A stretch of 64,000 nt of DNA from Nymphaea colorata (taxonomy: Eukaryota; Streptophyta; Magnoliopsida; Nymphaeales; Nymphaeaceae), in contig NC_045142.1 of the NCBI RefSeq assembly GCF_008831285.2, positions 4,595,501 to 4,659,500 on the forward strand, written 5' to 3'. Below are positions 1-21,887 of this stretch, in pieces; position 1 is the stretch's first letter; every line of letters starts with the position of its first letter. Below the pieces are notes generated by a model. It was not told where the DNA came from and did not search any database. It was given only the letters and a program-made list of their open reading frames with translations. The position numbers were made by a program, and so were the translations under genes.

Positions 1-362
1 TTGAAAAATAAACAAGCAATGTTCCTAGAAACCGAACTAATGACATGCATTGTCATGTACCTCTAACTCAACGAACTACATTATAGCCTTAGGGACGAAG
101 GTATTATAACATTAATTGATAATATTTGAGAAAAAGAATTGTTGTCTCGTCCTTTAGCATGAAGAGAAAAGCTTGGTTTATGTTCATATATTTTAGAAGG
201 CGTTTGAATTCACCTACCACAAGACGACTAGTTTCTGTCATCTCCGAGAACGAAAGAAACAAATGCGGCCGTGATAAGAGATGCGTATTGTTTAATGTAA
301 CGTGAGAAATCAAGAGGCTGCAATCTGCATTGAAAATAAGGAGCAGAAGTCGAGAAACTTAC

Positions 363-484
363 CATTTGCTGATGCTGAAGCCATGAAACAAGCAAGAATT
401 ACGGATAAGAGCACGACAGGGACCGCCATTGTTATTGGAAGAAGAAAGACGAGGAGGAGGCCGAGACAAAGAAGAATTGCTCAT
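363..484 (-). CDS. Possible first coding exon of a gene leaving the left edge
   Basis: An ATG at 484-482 opens a 40-codon reading frame rich in Ser, Pro, Arg and Asn (it begins MSNSSLSRPPPRLSSS) and ends in phase 2 at a strong donor, TG|GTAAGT, at 362. A Ser/Arg-rich, acid-poor N-terminus would suit an organelle transit peptide, but this is inference. A second exon could start after the AG at about 317 and read to a GTAGGT donor near 220. I recognise no family. It could equally be chance open frame beside a good donor. Confidence 0.25.
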
Positions 485-556
485 GGCAGGTCGATCGTCA
501 CATTTGTAGCATTTAGTTCTCTAGTTACGTGTCAGCACGAACTCGGTGGCCCTTGA

Positions 557-1370
557 TGAAGCATTTGATTTATTGGTAAAAATAATAAGAAAAGGTGACG
601 GAGTGGTGACATATACATGGTTGTCACTAATAAATTCTAATTCGAGTAGGCGAGTACCCAACTTCAAATCTCATTTTAGGCTTATTCAAGCAGCCCCATA
701 ACTTATTTATAATCTTATTTTATTAAATAAAAATACATTATATGTATATATATATAAAATCTTATCAAGTTAAAGTCTTAAATTATTGCTGCTTTGGTTT
801 TAGTCAATAACATTCATGTTTTTTTTTTTTTCTAATTTCTGTTTTTTTTTTAATAGCTTCAACCCGTTATCTACTGAATCTAGTCTGCTGGATCTACAGC
901 TGTGTACTTAAAGACAAGCCATCTTATTGGCTCCCCACGTTCATTCATTTAATCAAACGGTAGAAACGGGAGTTTTTCTTTAAATTTTTAATAAAAGGAC
1001 GCCGTCACCTTGAGTTTGGAGCACAAGGATGGGTACTTCCTTTACTGGGAATGGCAAAAAGAGTGCTTTTATTACAAGATCTCGGTCAATGAGAGGAGCA
1101 TTGTACGTTTACAACACAATGTTTCGGGAATATATAATCTTAATAAAATGTAATGTACAATAATTAATAGATTTGAAAGCGGTACTTGTAATCACAATAC
1201 ATTTTCTTAAACAAGAACGTGATGTTTTTTCACATATGTGTTTGAATGATTATCAAACCCACACTTAAAAATCCGTAACCAACAAAATACATTTTATTTT
1301 TGGTCCATATCACAAAAAGATTTGCCGTCTCTTCGGCATCTGATGGAATGCATTCTCCAGCATTTTTGAA
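557..1370. other. Intergenic, no gene seen
   Basis: AT-rich sequence with T homopolymers near 820-850 and short TA runs. No codon-like frame with family resemblance was found on either strand. Confidence 0.5.
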
Positions 1371-1611
1371 TAGGGGTGGGCATCGTGCCGACACTCATTT
1401 TGGCTGACCGGACCCGACCTCATTCAGCTCCGGCCTGGCCTGGGCTGGGTTTTAGTTTTAAAAAATTTAATATATTATATATATATATATATATATATGT
1501 ATAGATATATATATATATATAAAATAACAAAAAAATAAAAAAAATTATCGAGCCCAGGCCCTCGCCAAGGGCCTGAAAGCCCGACAGCCCCTGGCCCAAT
1601 GCCCACCCTTA
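1371..1611. mobile_element. Short TIR element with GGGTGGGCAT ends (MITE-like)
   Basis: The left end reads TAGGGGTGGGCAT and the right end ATGCCCACCCTTA, an almost perfect 13-bp terminal inverted repeat. The interior has GC-rich arms made of GGCC and GGGC words around a TA-rich core with (TA)n at about 1480-1520. No coding capacity. The flanking 8-mers match only weakly, so a target duplication is not convincing. Non-autonomous DNA element by structure; superfamily not proven. Confidence 0.5.
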
Positions 1612-2440
1612 ATTTGATAACGCAGGAATAACAACATAACCAGAATTTTTTTTACTAAAAAGCACTAGTGATGAATTTTTAATTTTTAAGGGCATCCACA
1701 TATAAATGAAAAAAATTGCTTTGAGGTGTCAATATAAAAGTAAGTTCTTTTTATGGGATCTGTGTGAGCAATTGCCCACACTGCCACACCTGCATCTGCC
1801 CCATTTTGTGTGAAGCATGTGTCCCACCCATATGTCCTGAGTCAAACGCACTCGGCCACTCCCAGGGCTGCGTTTGTTTTTCCTGTTTCTGACATGCCAG
1901 GAACCGGATACCTTGTTCCTGGCGTCCTGCATAACAGAATCAAATGGGTTCTGGGTATCTTCATGAAACTATTAACTTAGAATAGGACCAATCTTCACTT
2001 CTTGTGAATGAAGAAGTCCCACAGGAGCCCTGTTTCTTCTCTTATTCTTGCAAATGTTCACAGCAGAAAAATAATGCAAAAGAGAAGGAAAGCAAAAGAA
2101 TGCACAATGCCGTTCTCTGTTTCCTGCACACGAGTATTTAACAGAAGTAACAAAACTGCACACACGAGTAATATAGAAAGTAGAAGACGTCCATTCTTTT
2201 CCACATACTAGAACATTTGGATACAAGGCCTTTATATAGACAACAACCATAGAGAAAAAAAAACAAAATAAAAGCAATAAACTGATTGTGGTCCACTGTG
2301 GTCACCATTTACAGCCATGAAGGGAGTGAGGGATGACTGATTCGATTCTTCACAATCTAAAACTGAAGATTAAAGAGGAACATGATAATGCGCATGGTTC
2401 ATAAATGTGGAGATAATGGGAAGGCAACAAAGATACAAAT
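1612..2440. other. Intergenic, no gene seen
   Basis: Open frames here show no recognisable domain. The stretch lies downstream of the 3' end of the minus-strand malectin-LRR gene. Nothing else was identified. Confidence 0.4.
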
Positions 2441-2446
2441 TTTATT
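2441..2446 (-). terminator. Candidate polyadenylation signal of the malectin-LRR gene
   Basis: TTTATT on the plus strand is AATAAA on the minus strand, about 70 bases past the TGA at 2516-2514. Spacing suits a plant near-upstream element, though plant signals are loose. Confidence 0.4.
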
Positions 2447-2513
2447 GCAGAAAAAGGCACCTAACAGAGTTGTAAGAAACCAGAAGCACAAACAGGACAG
2501 GAGTATATGTCAT

Positions 2514-7633
<5,120 letters not shown>

Positions 7634-7745
7634 GGTTTGAAGAAGGAGAAGACTAAGAAGAAGACGACGATGATGATGAAGCGGTTTATAGCATTCTCAC
7701 TCTTATTCATATCTTCTTGCTTAACACACATTCCAATGAGATCGA

Positions 7746-7751
7746 TATATA
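7746..7751 (-). promoter_or_regulatory. Candidate TATA box of the malectin-LRR gene
   Basis: The minus strand reads CCTATATATCG about 115 bases upstream of the ATG at 7633, leaving room for a leader of roughly 80 bases. No TSS data. Confidence 0.45.
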
Positions 7752-7760
7752 GGAGGGGGC

Positions 7761-8126
7761 TGATATGTCTGTACAAGTGGGAATTTTATACCAGGTAAAA
7801 CACGTTCAATTTTTTAAGGGATAATAAAAGTTGTGCTTGAAATTTTCTTCTTTCATTCTGCGTGCGGTCTTTAACGGTATGAATGGACTCAAAAGAAGCG
7901 GGAAAATGAAAAAAACTTTCAACTTAATTTATCATGCCACTAGAAGTTAAAATTAGAAGTCTTTCATAACAAGTTTTCAAATGAAAAAATGGAGCTAACT
8001 TTTGGCGCAGGCAAAAAAATTGCTATATTTTCGGGGAGAAAAAGTTCAACGATACGACTTCCTAAAGTTTTGTAATATTTTACATTCTCGATTAGGGTAG
8101 CATTGACGCCTCGGATAAGATCAATG
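7761..8126. other. Intergenic, no gene seen
   Basis: AT-rich sequence upstream of the malectin-LRR promoter. No frame or repeat could be assigned. Confidence 0.4.
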
Positions 8127-8291
8127 TAATGGTGGAGTTAGAATTTTTTGGCTAAGTCTTATAAAAATTTTCATTTATGAGGGGACACAACATATATAAA
8201 TAAGTAAATAATTATAAGAAATTTATGTGAAAATATGTAAAAATAAATACAAATTTTGTTGGTGGTGTGAGCAGTCCTAGCTCTGCTACTG
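8127..8291. mobile_element. hAT-type MITE with perfect 8-bp target duplication
   Basis: GATCAATG occurs at 8119-8126 and again at 8292-8299, flanking a 165-bp non-coding element. The ends read TAATGGTGGAGTTAG and, in inverse, CAGTAGCAGAGCTAG, an imperfect version of the plant CAGTGGCGGAGC terminal repeat. An 8-bp duplication is the hAT signature. Related copies sit at 17.2, 17.4 and 55.0 kb. Confidence 0.75.
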
Positions 8292-9783
8292 GATCAATGC
8301 ATCTTCAGCTTGATTTGCAACCATTTTCTTATGGTCCATGAGAGTAATGCTAATGCATAGTCCCGCACCCATCTGACCAATTATGTTATGCCCTTTGAAA
8401 ACAATTTTTTTCATAAAAGACAATGGTAGTGTCATTTCATTCAAATTACTAATGTTTTTTGCTTGGGGATGTTTGATTGCCTTGAATTTTAGGTCTTGAG
8501 AACCGTGGATTTAAAATCAAAACCTCCCTTATTCAATCTTCACTTTAACTTTTTCTCAAAAAAACTGACTTAAGATCCTTAGTTTGTTAAACCATGGATT
8601 TTACCATCCATTTTTTACTACATCAACAAAAACATGCCACATCAGATCCATGAATTTTAAACACCCATTATAAGTAAAGACAAAGAAGGGTTAAAATGAG
8701 CAATATTCGTAAGGAAAAGTGAAGCCCTAGAAACACAAACAAAGATAGACTGTCAATGATCTATATTAGCCTCAGATCTCTAATTTAAGATGATCGAAAA
8801 TTTGGGTGGGTTTAGTATTGTTCAATCTGCCAACCAATTCTCCCTCTTTCTCAGACCATATACCCACACAAGGGGGGAGAGAGAGGGGGCCCACCTAGGT
8901 CATGGCCCCACCCCAACTAATTGAAAAAAAAGTACATTGAAAAAATTTAAAACTTTTAGTTGTGCAATGTCTTTTTTAGATTTGGGTTTAGTTTGCCCTA
9001 CCTGGATCCGAAGTTGAACCGTTTGGACCGCCCATAAAAAAAAATCCTGTCTCCGCCCCTGTACCCAAAGCTTCCCCATTCAAGTCCGTTATTAGTTTGA
9101 ATAATGGTGTATAAAAAATGCACATCTCAAACCACCTCGAGTTTAAGTCAACCGTGCCTCATTTTATTCATGTTCCCCAAACCTGTAAGTTTTAGTGGTG
9201 ACTTGAAATTCTGGCTCGGGTCATTGTTAAAGCTAGAGAAAACGCAAGTTGGACTTTCCTTTTATTAAGAGCAGAGTTGTCAACCTAGTGACTAAATTGC
9301 AAATCAAGCAAAGTTGGCATTCTTGATCAGTTCCTTTTTCGTTAAGATTCTAATTTTCAGACTCAGGTATGGGCATGCTCCCGTCCACTTACAAAGTCTT
9401 GCAATCAAGAGAGAAATAATTTTAGTATACACGGCAAAGTTCGATCAGAGAGCTATTCAGTGGTTGCATTCTTTGGAGTGAACAAGAGATTAATAACCCA
9501 CTGCACATAAAAGAAGTCTGCAGACTTCCTATAAATTTTCCTACCTTAGAGGTCATGAGCTGTGTAGTGTAAGTGCAACTCTCTCGTCACCTCCACAAAA
9601 TACACTTCAGTCGAACGAGGAGGATCCCGTGTAGTGCACGTAAACTATACACGCAAAAGGCGTATATGCACCTTGCAATTCCAAAAGGTGAAATTTGCAA
9701 CTTCAACCTTCAACAAAATTTAAGGTCCACTCCTGAATCAAATTGTTTATATATGAGTGCCTTTGATTGTTATAAAATTTAAT

Positions 9784-9955
9784 TTATATATTCCATCGCA
9801 TGGAAAGACGCACCTGGTTATATGCCTCATATTAATGCACAAATTTTTGTGTTGAGTATGGTTAATGATTAAAATACTTTTAATTTATATTGAAAAAAAA
9901 CTTTTTGTAAAAACAAAAATGAAAAAGAAAAAAATGAAACTATTAGGGAAGACAT
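9784..9955. repeat. Dispersed repeat family K, copy 1
   Basis: Shares GAGTATGGTTAATG, then AATAC/ATC-TTTAATTTA and an A-rich ACAAAAATGAAAA tail with stretches at 11215, 23185 and 48255. No coding. Ends are unclear; it may be an old non-autonomous element. Confidence 0.45.
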
Positions 9956-10349
9956 TTTTTAACAAATTACTAAAATATCCTTCCTTCCTTCACTGCATAG
10001 AGTGCACCATGAAATCCTTTTCATCCTAAGCGGCTGCGTTGAAATCCTTTACGTATTTAAAAATCCATGGAAGAGTGGTGTATAAGTATTTACGAAGTCT
10101 GAACTATACTTATGGATCAAGTTGGCGATTGGTTCAGCAATATTGAAGTCCAAAACTTCAAAGAGAAGCATCCACGTAATTGCATTGCTAAGGCAAATGA
10201 AGTCCTGTACTATACACGTTCAGCAGTATGTGATCACCAGACTTGTGAAGGTGCTTTATTATACAGAACAGTGAGCACCAAAGTGACAGACGCATACTAC
10301 GGGACCATGGGTCTGCTCTGTCAATGCTACTAAGGGGCGCAATGAGTCC

Positions 10350-10810
10350 GATCTAATTTAAGCTCGAATTAGAACTTGCCTCTATAAAATTGACTCAAGC
10401 TGAACTTGTTGAGTCGAGCTTGAGTTAAAACTTAAATTAAAAACGAGTTGCGTTCGAGTTACATGAGCTCAATTTAAATTAAAAACGAGTTGAGTTCGAG
10501 TTACATGAGCTCAATTTGTTTAAACTTGGCTCCATTCTTGTCTTCCTTATTTGTTATCTTTCAGGGGTATGTTCTTACTTTTTCATGAATTTTAACATGT
10601 TTTATTTTTATTTTAAAAATATATGAATAAAGTGACATGAGCTTCGAGTGAAGCCCAACCTTCAACTCTATTTTGCCCCATAAAACTCCACTCGAACTCC
10701 AGCGAAAAAATATGCGACTCAAGCCAAGCTCAAGCTTGCCTCGTAAAACTCAACTCAAACTTGAACTGAACAATATATGACTCGACTCCAACTCATTCAC
10801 TGGTTACATA
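10350..10810. repeat. GAGCTCGAGTT-type word repeat with a 42-bp tandem duplication
   Basis: The region is built of recurring gagttcgagtt, gagctcaa and ctcaagc words. Within it a 42-bp unit (10434-10475) is repeated directly at 10476-10517 with one difference. It resembles the TIR-bounded elements at 25.9 and 45.8 kb, but no clear terminal repeats remain. Confidence 0.55.
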
Positions 10811-11214
10811 GACTCTCAGGAGACTTTGAGTTGGCCTAGAGGAGCACCGTGTCATGCAGCACGGGGGTGCAACTCTTCGAGCGACCGTTTTCCTTTTTAT
10901 CATGAAATCAAAAAAATCTCAAACATTAAATCAATCTCGGGATGCTATCTGCCCTCATAGCTGAGGGCTAGTGGGCGGTGACATCGTGCTTTTCATTGCT
11001 GTCTTCACAAGGGGCCCCGGGAGACTATTTCTCTAATCAAGGTTACTTACTTTAGTCATTTGCACAACCAAACACCCACTTCCATACCTGCTTCATCGTA
11101 AGGCCGGCCCGAGCTCCAATTATATCCAACCTTTGGTTACGGATGGAGATGTATGATCAGAGTCTTTAATACCAGGAGTTGTGTGCATATCTGGTGTACC
11201 CAACAAATATGCAC

Positions 11215-11365
11215 CCATCAAACTAATAGACATGGTTATATGGGCTATACTAATACATGGAATTTTATGAGTAGTATGGTTAATGCAAAAATATCTTTAA
11301 TTTACATTAAAAAAACACAAAAATGAAAATCGAAAGAAGTAAAAAAAACTACAAAAAACGTTTCT
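11215..11365. repeat. Dispersed repeat family K, copy 2
   Basis: Aligns by eye with copy 1 from the TGGTTATATG word through GTATGGTTAATG to the AAAAATGAAAATCGAAA tail. Confidence 0.45.
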
Positions 11366-11906
11366 TTTAAAAACACAGAAAAATGTCTATGTGCCCTTTT
11401 AAGGCATATATAAGTTGCGTGCACGCAACTACTCTTAAGGGTGAGGGTTGTATTTTTAATCTTTCTTTTTCTTTTTTTGTAATATCTTCTTTTATTCCTT
11501 TGAAGACCCTCATTTTTTCCTTTATCTATGAATATTTTGGTCATTACACACTATGCATACCTAGCAAAATACCATCCCTCCCTATTGCCCAAAACAACCT
11601 ACCAAAGGTTATGCCTTAAACAAATGTCAATCAACGGCTATTTGCTGTCAGAGTCTTTTAAAGTGGTTTTGTAAAAAAGATTCAAACCAAAGTCTCGGCT
11701 CAGGGGGGTTGGCACTCTTGTTGGGAAGAGAGCTGGTAGGCAGACGTCTGTACCTATTAAATTACTGGAGCATCAACTCTCAGTGTTACGAAAAAGAGAA
11801 AGCCTTTGACACTCAAGCTCAGTAGGAATAGCACCTTAAGGCTTCAAAGCAGATTTTGTTTCGTAGGGGGCTGTTTGGTGCTCGTAACAAACGATCTGCC
11901 CTAAAG

Positions 11907-11986
11907 ATTAGAGCATGTCTGTGATGAATTTGCCTCAGTCTATGAGATTAGAGCATGTTTGTGATGAATTTGCTCCAATCTATGAG
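11907..11986. repeat. 40-bp tandem duplication
   Basis: The unit GATTAGAGCATGT..CTATGA occurs twice in direct succession (11907-11946, 11947-11986) with a few C/T and G/A differences. Non-coding. Confidence 0.8.
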
Positions 11987-12931
11987 ATAGATTCATAAAA
12001 CAACAACACAACTTTTATTCACAAACGACAAATAGAAGGATAAAAAACTTCAGACTTTCTTTTAAACAGTATAATTGACTGAGCATTAAACTTAATAAAA
12101 ATGATAAAAAAAGTCCGAAAAGTTGTGGTTTGAATTTGACGAAATGGAAAATACCATGAAAAAAAAAGGTTGCCCCTATCGTATCGGCTTCATTCCTTTG
12201 CACGTTGTAATGACGTTGCACGTTGCTTTGTGTGTTGGAGTTTCCCATCCACAGATATGATCTTCATGTTGAGTTATGAAGGCTGAACTGGCCATGAAAT
12301 TGCCGTCTTCCACTTAAATTTCTTTCTATTCTTATTCTTTTCTCATGCTTTGTTATCATGTTTGTGTATGGTATTTATCTTGATTAAAGGTTGAAGGCCG
12401 ATCCTCCTGCAGCGATATAACCGAAGCCCTTCCAACAGCATGCTTACTTTTTTACCATAATAGTTCGACAGCTGTCTTAATGAGTAAAAAGTTAAACGTT
12501 AGCAAAACAGCCTTTTCACCAGCATGTTCTTCACCATAATGGTTTGCCGGTGCGAGGTCAAGGACCTAGCCATCCCTAAGATGCATGAAAAGATGACTTA
12601 TATTTAAGCTATTTTCTTTATGTAGTCCTTTCAGTTAGCAATGTACAGCTAGCTCAAAGCAAGATATAACATCTTTGGACAGAAAACAAGACCCTTCAGG
12701 GTTGTTGGTAATAGTAATAAACTCTTACTTTATGAATCTGCCCACAGTAAAAGTTTGTTACTGCTGCCAAACTAACCCGTTCAAGATACTTTCAGATTAG
12801 GTATTCAGCCCATCAACTTTGTTTTGGGTCTACCTGGGTATGATTATAAAACTCTCAATTCTCTCCACTTTCATCCAACGCATGAACCATGAGATCAGAT
12901 AACATGTTTATATTGTAGACACAGATCTGTT

Positions 12932-13123
12932 GGCCATGAGAAGGGAGGGGAGCTTACTGAAGCTGTTAACAGGAGACCTTACAGTGTGATCTTAGCTGAA
13001 GAAATGGAGAAAGCACAAATATCGGTGACTAATACATTTCTTCAAGTTCTTGATGACGGTGGATTGACAGAAGGGAAAGGAAGAACAGAGGACTTCGCAG
13101 ACATTACGACCATCAGGACAGCT
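12932..13123 (+). pseudogene. ClpB/Hsp101 AAA+ ATPase fragment
   Basis: A single frame of about 64 codons matches the second nucleotide-binding domain of ClpB/Hsp101: [20 protein letters not shown], then [20 protein letters not shown] and [12 protein letters not shown]. The Walker B region, normally VLFDE, reads ILAEE, so the catalytic Asp is lost. Nothing of the rest of the roughly 900-residue chaperone is present, and the match stops before the conserved IMTSN segment. It is an isolated captured or duplicated fragment, probably not expressed as a protein. Confidence 0.8.
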
Positions 13124-13454
13124 TTGCTACCTGGACCTCAATTACTGTTAAATACAAGCACCAAAACCTCCATATTTTTATAAGCTTATGCTAGGAAATC
13201 ATTTCAAAGTCATTCTAATGATTATAATAAACTGTTTAGAACACGGGTTGTCTCATTCTGGTGGCATGTGGGGGAATTGAGAAACGATTGTCTCTTCCAA
13301 GTGGGTGTACCTTCCCCTGCTCAGCGTTCAGATGATCACTGTTATAAAAAGAAAAAAATAAAAAACTTGGAACAGAATGTAACCTTCATGGTCCTTTGGC
13401 TCTGGGTAGATAGTATGACGTCTATCTTCCCTATAAGGTCGACGACTGCTTGTC

Positions 13455-13476
13455 ATCGAGAGAGAGAGAGAGAGAG
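13455..13476. repeat. (GA)n microsatellite
   Basis: Short GA run downstream of the CRK gene. The rest of 13124-13756 shows no gene. Confidence 0.9.
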
Positions 13477-13756
13477 GTAGTTTATTTTCAAGTTCAAGAA
13501 GTCTTGGGAACCAAACAGTTAAATCCTGGACAAGTTCAGCCCAAAAGAATTCAACACCCCAAGCATGTCTTGGTATGAACAAGAAATCTTCTTACTATAA
13601 AAAGGAACAGTCACTGTTTTTCATTTGAAAATAAACCATTTCACTGCGATGCACCCCTGACATCAAGCCAGTCATCATGCTCGATGAGGTTGAAACTTCA
13701 AAACCCATTGACCACAACCTCATTTTTTTGTCCGTGGTGTTGACCAACTCTTTGTG

Positions 13757-18704
<4,948 letters not shown>

Positions 18705-18970
18705 TGATCTTCAAAAAAGAAGCGTCGTTCGAAGCGATGGCTTCACTGTTTCCGGGAAGACAAGAACGCAGCAGTCGCCATTACTGCGAAGTGTAAGAAA
18801 AGTATGGTCATGGAGGCCAGAGGAAGGCGGGCCAATGACCAGCAATTGTAAGCCTTATTTCTACATGCTGCAACTCAGGTTTTGTTTATCTATTGACACA
18901 ATGGATGATAACAGCGTGATCATGGAGGCCAGACAGGAGACAGTCAGACAGTGACCTGTGACCTACGATA

Positions 18971-18976
18971 TTATAA
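18971..18976 (-). promoter_or_regulatory. Possible TATA box of the CRK gene
   Basis: Minus strand GGCTTTATAATATCG lies about 270 bases upstream of the ATG, so it implies a long leader. Weakly supported. Confidence 0.25.
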
Positions 18977-19192
18977 AGCCTCATCTTTGCGTGCTGCGTC
19001 TTAGTTATTTCTCTTTTCTCTTATAATTTAAAAGTAGGCAGTTGGGCCATTATGAAGGGAAGATAAAGGAGCATGACATGATTCCCTATGCCTTATGAAA
19101 GGATCCTAATTCGTCCAGTTGGTCTCTGCAGGCCTATAATTGCTCGGGATCTGCATGTTCAGCAACGAAGCAACAGTTAGTTCCTGTTTATT

Positions 19193-19238
19193 AATCTTTC
19201 TCGGCCTTTTTGGCTAACATACAGTGTAATAGTTAGCT
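19193..19238 (+). ncRNA. U2 snRNA 5'-end-like relic
   Basis: The plus strand reads TCTTTCTCGGCCTTTTTGGC then TAACAT..AGTGTAATAG. This matches the conserved start of U2 snRNA (CTTTCTCGGCCTTTTGGCTAAGATCAAGTGTAGTATC) with an extra T, a damaged GATCA and a GTAATA in place of the branch-site-pairing GTAGTA. Nothing downstream resembles the Sm site or later stem-loops. It is best read as a truncated U2 pseudogene. Confidence 0.5.
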
Positions 19239-19804
19239 CTGTGCTTAGTTTCTTCATTTGAAAACCGAAGTTTTGGTTTACTTTGCTAAGGTGATCAGCT
19301 GATGTTTATGTATAACTCATCCAGTTGGCTCTACAGACCTGTTTGGCTCATTGCTGGATCGAGGTCTCCACGTTGTGCTACTAGGTCGAAATCGTTGTCT
19401 GTCTTCTTTATTTGGATATGTAAACACCTTGTTCTTAAAATGCATGTTCCTAAAAGACATAATCCAAAAACTCTACGTTCTTACTTGTTAAAGCATGTTA
19501 TATTTATAAATGTTATTCTTCAATCTTACAACCATTGCTGAACATAATCACAATATGATTCTTGGAACAAAACCATACGTGCCAATAGTGTTCTTCTCAT
19601 CAAATTAATTGACGGGAATAAGAATGTCTAGGGACGTTTGGTTGATGTGGCCCTCTCATGCAATGTTTAGAGAGACAGAGGAAGCCACGAGCTTAATTCT
19701 TCGTGATATTTAATTAGAGGCTAAAAACAATCTCATTTCAACACTTTTTTTTTTTGTAGAAGATGAACTTTCAAATCTGCATAAGAAAGATGTTCTTGTT
19801 GTTA

Positions 19805-19960
19805 CCAATGTTATCCGTATCGCATGGGTATCATACGATATATATACCGTATATGTTTAAAAAACATATATGATACACTTACGATACATAATACGCTCAT
19901 GTATCGTAAGCATAACGCCGATATGGGTGATACATCCTCGTATCATACGATATAAGGAAA
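19805..19960. repeat. GTATCGTATGATAC-type word repeat
   Basis: Short self-complementary words (GTATCGTA, TACGATA, ATGATAC) recur in both orientations over about 150 bases, giving a potential for imperfect hairpins. No coding. It is the same style of element as the CGAGCTCGA and TCGGATAT families elsewhere in the window. Confidence 0.45.
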
Positions 19961-20554
19961 AACATAAAAATGGGCTCGGCGGCCTCTTTTTGCATTATGT
20001 TTTAAAAACTCAATGCTCCTCTCTCTCTCTCTCTTCTTGTTTCTAAATAGTTCAAGAGACATGGGAGGAAGAGATTTTGTCAATTTTCATAAAAAATAAT
20101 GAGGATTTATTGATTTGAGAGAATCTACTGGCCGATGAAGAAGCTTTCTCATAGCGAAAACAATGGGAAGCTTGGAGAAAGAGAGTTTTTTGGTTTATAA
20201 CACAAAGAAGGTAAAAATTACTCATTTGCACTATTGAATTGTTCATTTCTTTTATTTCCAGCAGTTAATAGTAGGTTTGTACTTGTTTTGCGAAGATATA
20301 ATGTAAGACCCTATATGGCAGTGGTGTACAAGGGTAAATTTCAACGATAGGTTAAAAGTTACGTGTAATTTTTGTGAGCAAATCATATCAGGAGGGATCT
20401 CTCGCTTTAAACACCATATAGCCAGTACACACACTGATGTGACTCAATGCACCATTGCCACCCTATGTCAGGCACCAATGTTTGGAGTTTATTACTGATG
20501 TGAAAGCAAATAGAATTAGATGTAGGATATGGGAACCCCTATGAAGAGCAAGGA

Positions 20555-21410
20555 AGTGAAGGTGAAGATGTTGAGCTCGAACAAGAAGATGTTGATGCCA
20601 ATTTGGGAACAGCTAAAGGGAAAGACATTATGCATAGTGGTGGTTCTTCATTATATGCAACCATAAAACAAAGAAGTGCAAGTACAATTTTATGAGGACG
20701 TGGTAGAGTCATGGTGGTACTATTGGAACTGGTGGTGATAGAGTACTAAATATAAGGTTGAGTATTGGATCTAGTTTAGTCAAGAATTTTTTCCCCACTT
20801 ATACTGCTGCATATTCTCAACTTGAGATTCATATAGCCATGTGTTCAAAAGAGATTACTGGCGCAACAGATGATACTATAGGGTGGTGGTTTTATTACAC
20901 ATCCATTCCCTTTAATGCAGCAAACTCTATTCATATTCAGCCTATAGCAGATATCATTGCTTTTGTAGATTGAGGGTATAAAATGCCTTCTTATTAGAAA
21001 TTGCGAGGTAAATTCTTAATAATGTAGTTAGAGATGTCAGGGTATACCGTGATGAATTGATATTGAGCTGGGAAGACTCAGAATGCAATGTAATGACATA
21101 AGGGTGGATATACATAAAAAAAAAAAACATTGGTAAACTTCTTTGTATATCGCCCCTTAAGCACAATATTCTTAAAATCTATTGATTTGTTTGATACCCT
21201 TAATATTGCTATATGTTTTGTGTGAGATTTTTCATAATGTTATACAAGAAGTTGGACCTAAGAATGTTGTATAATTTATCATGATAATGCAACAAATAAT
21301 AAAGCTACTCGTGAAATGTTAGCAGCACAATATAGGACCTTTTATTGGAGCCCATGTGCTATTCACTGTTTAAATTTAATGCTAGAGTTTCTTTTCTCTT
21401 GTTGAGCAGT
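20555..21410 (+). pseudogene. hAT-superfamily transposase relic (DUF659 region)
   Basis: Broken frames carry recognisable DUF659/hAT segments in order: WWFYYTSIPFNAANSIHIQP near 20880-20940, GYKMPSY and LRGKFLNNVVRDV near 20975-21035, a degraded CNVMT..WWIYI near 21085-21110, then YHDNATNNKATREMLAAQYR and PCAIHCLNLMLEFLF near 21270-21400. Several in-frame stops (for example after FVD at 20973) and frame changes make it inactive. No BED zinc finger or C-terminal dimerisation domain was recognised. Confidence 0.7.
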
Positions 21411-21887
21411 AGGATGAAATGTTCCTCCTATCCATGCAACAGTAATTAGTAGTGTTGAGACCTAAAAAAAAAAAAAAAATTCTAACAGAGAATCGAAGTA
21501 TGCAGATTTTCATATGACAAGTTCCTACCTCTATTTAGTGGTTTTATTGTCTTCATTCTTTATTCCATTCCCTTCTTCCGAATCCTTCACCATGTTCATC
21601 CTTTCCCCCGATTCTTCTATAAGATACCCCATCGGTGAGAAGTTAATCCGGGTCGTTAGCAAAGTAACGTACATTATACATACATTATACGGTCACCCTT
21701 CACCTTATACCATATGAACTGATCATAAGTCCAGTTGCGGGGAACAGAAACTGCATGTCAGTAATGATTTAATTCCACCTCTGCCACAAAAAGTTTATCA
21801 GATCTCATATGAACTCCAAATTAATACTTAAGGTTCATCTTCATTGGCATCTCGCTACTGAAGCTAAATTTGCTTGTATTTGATTTG
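21411..21887. other. No gene seen
   Basis: Contains an A-run near 21464. A 67-codon open frame with a hydrophobic start at 21514 has no family resemblance or adjacent splice support. Confidence 0.35.
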
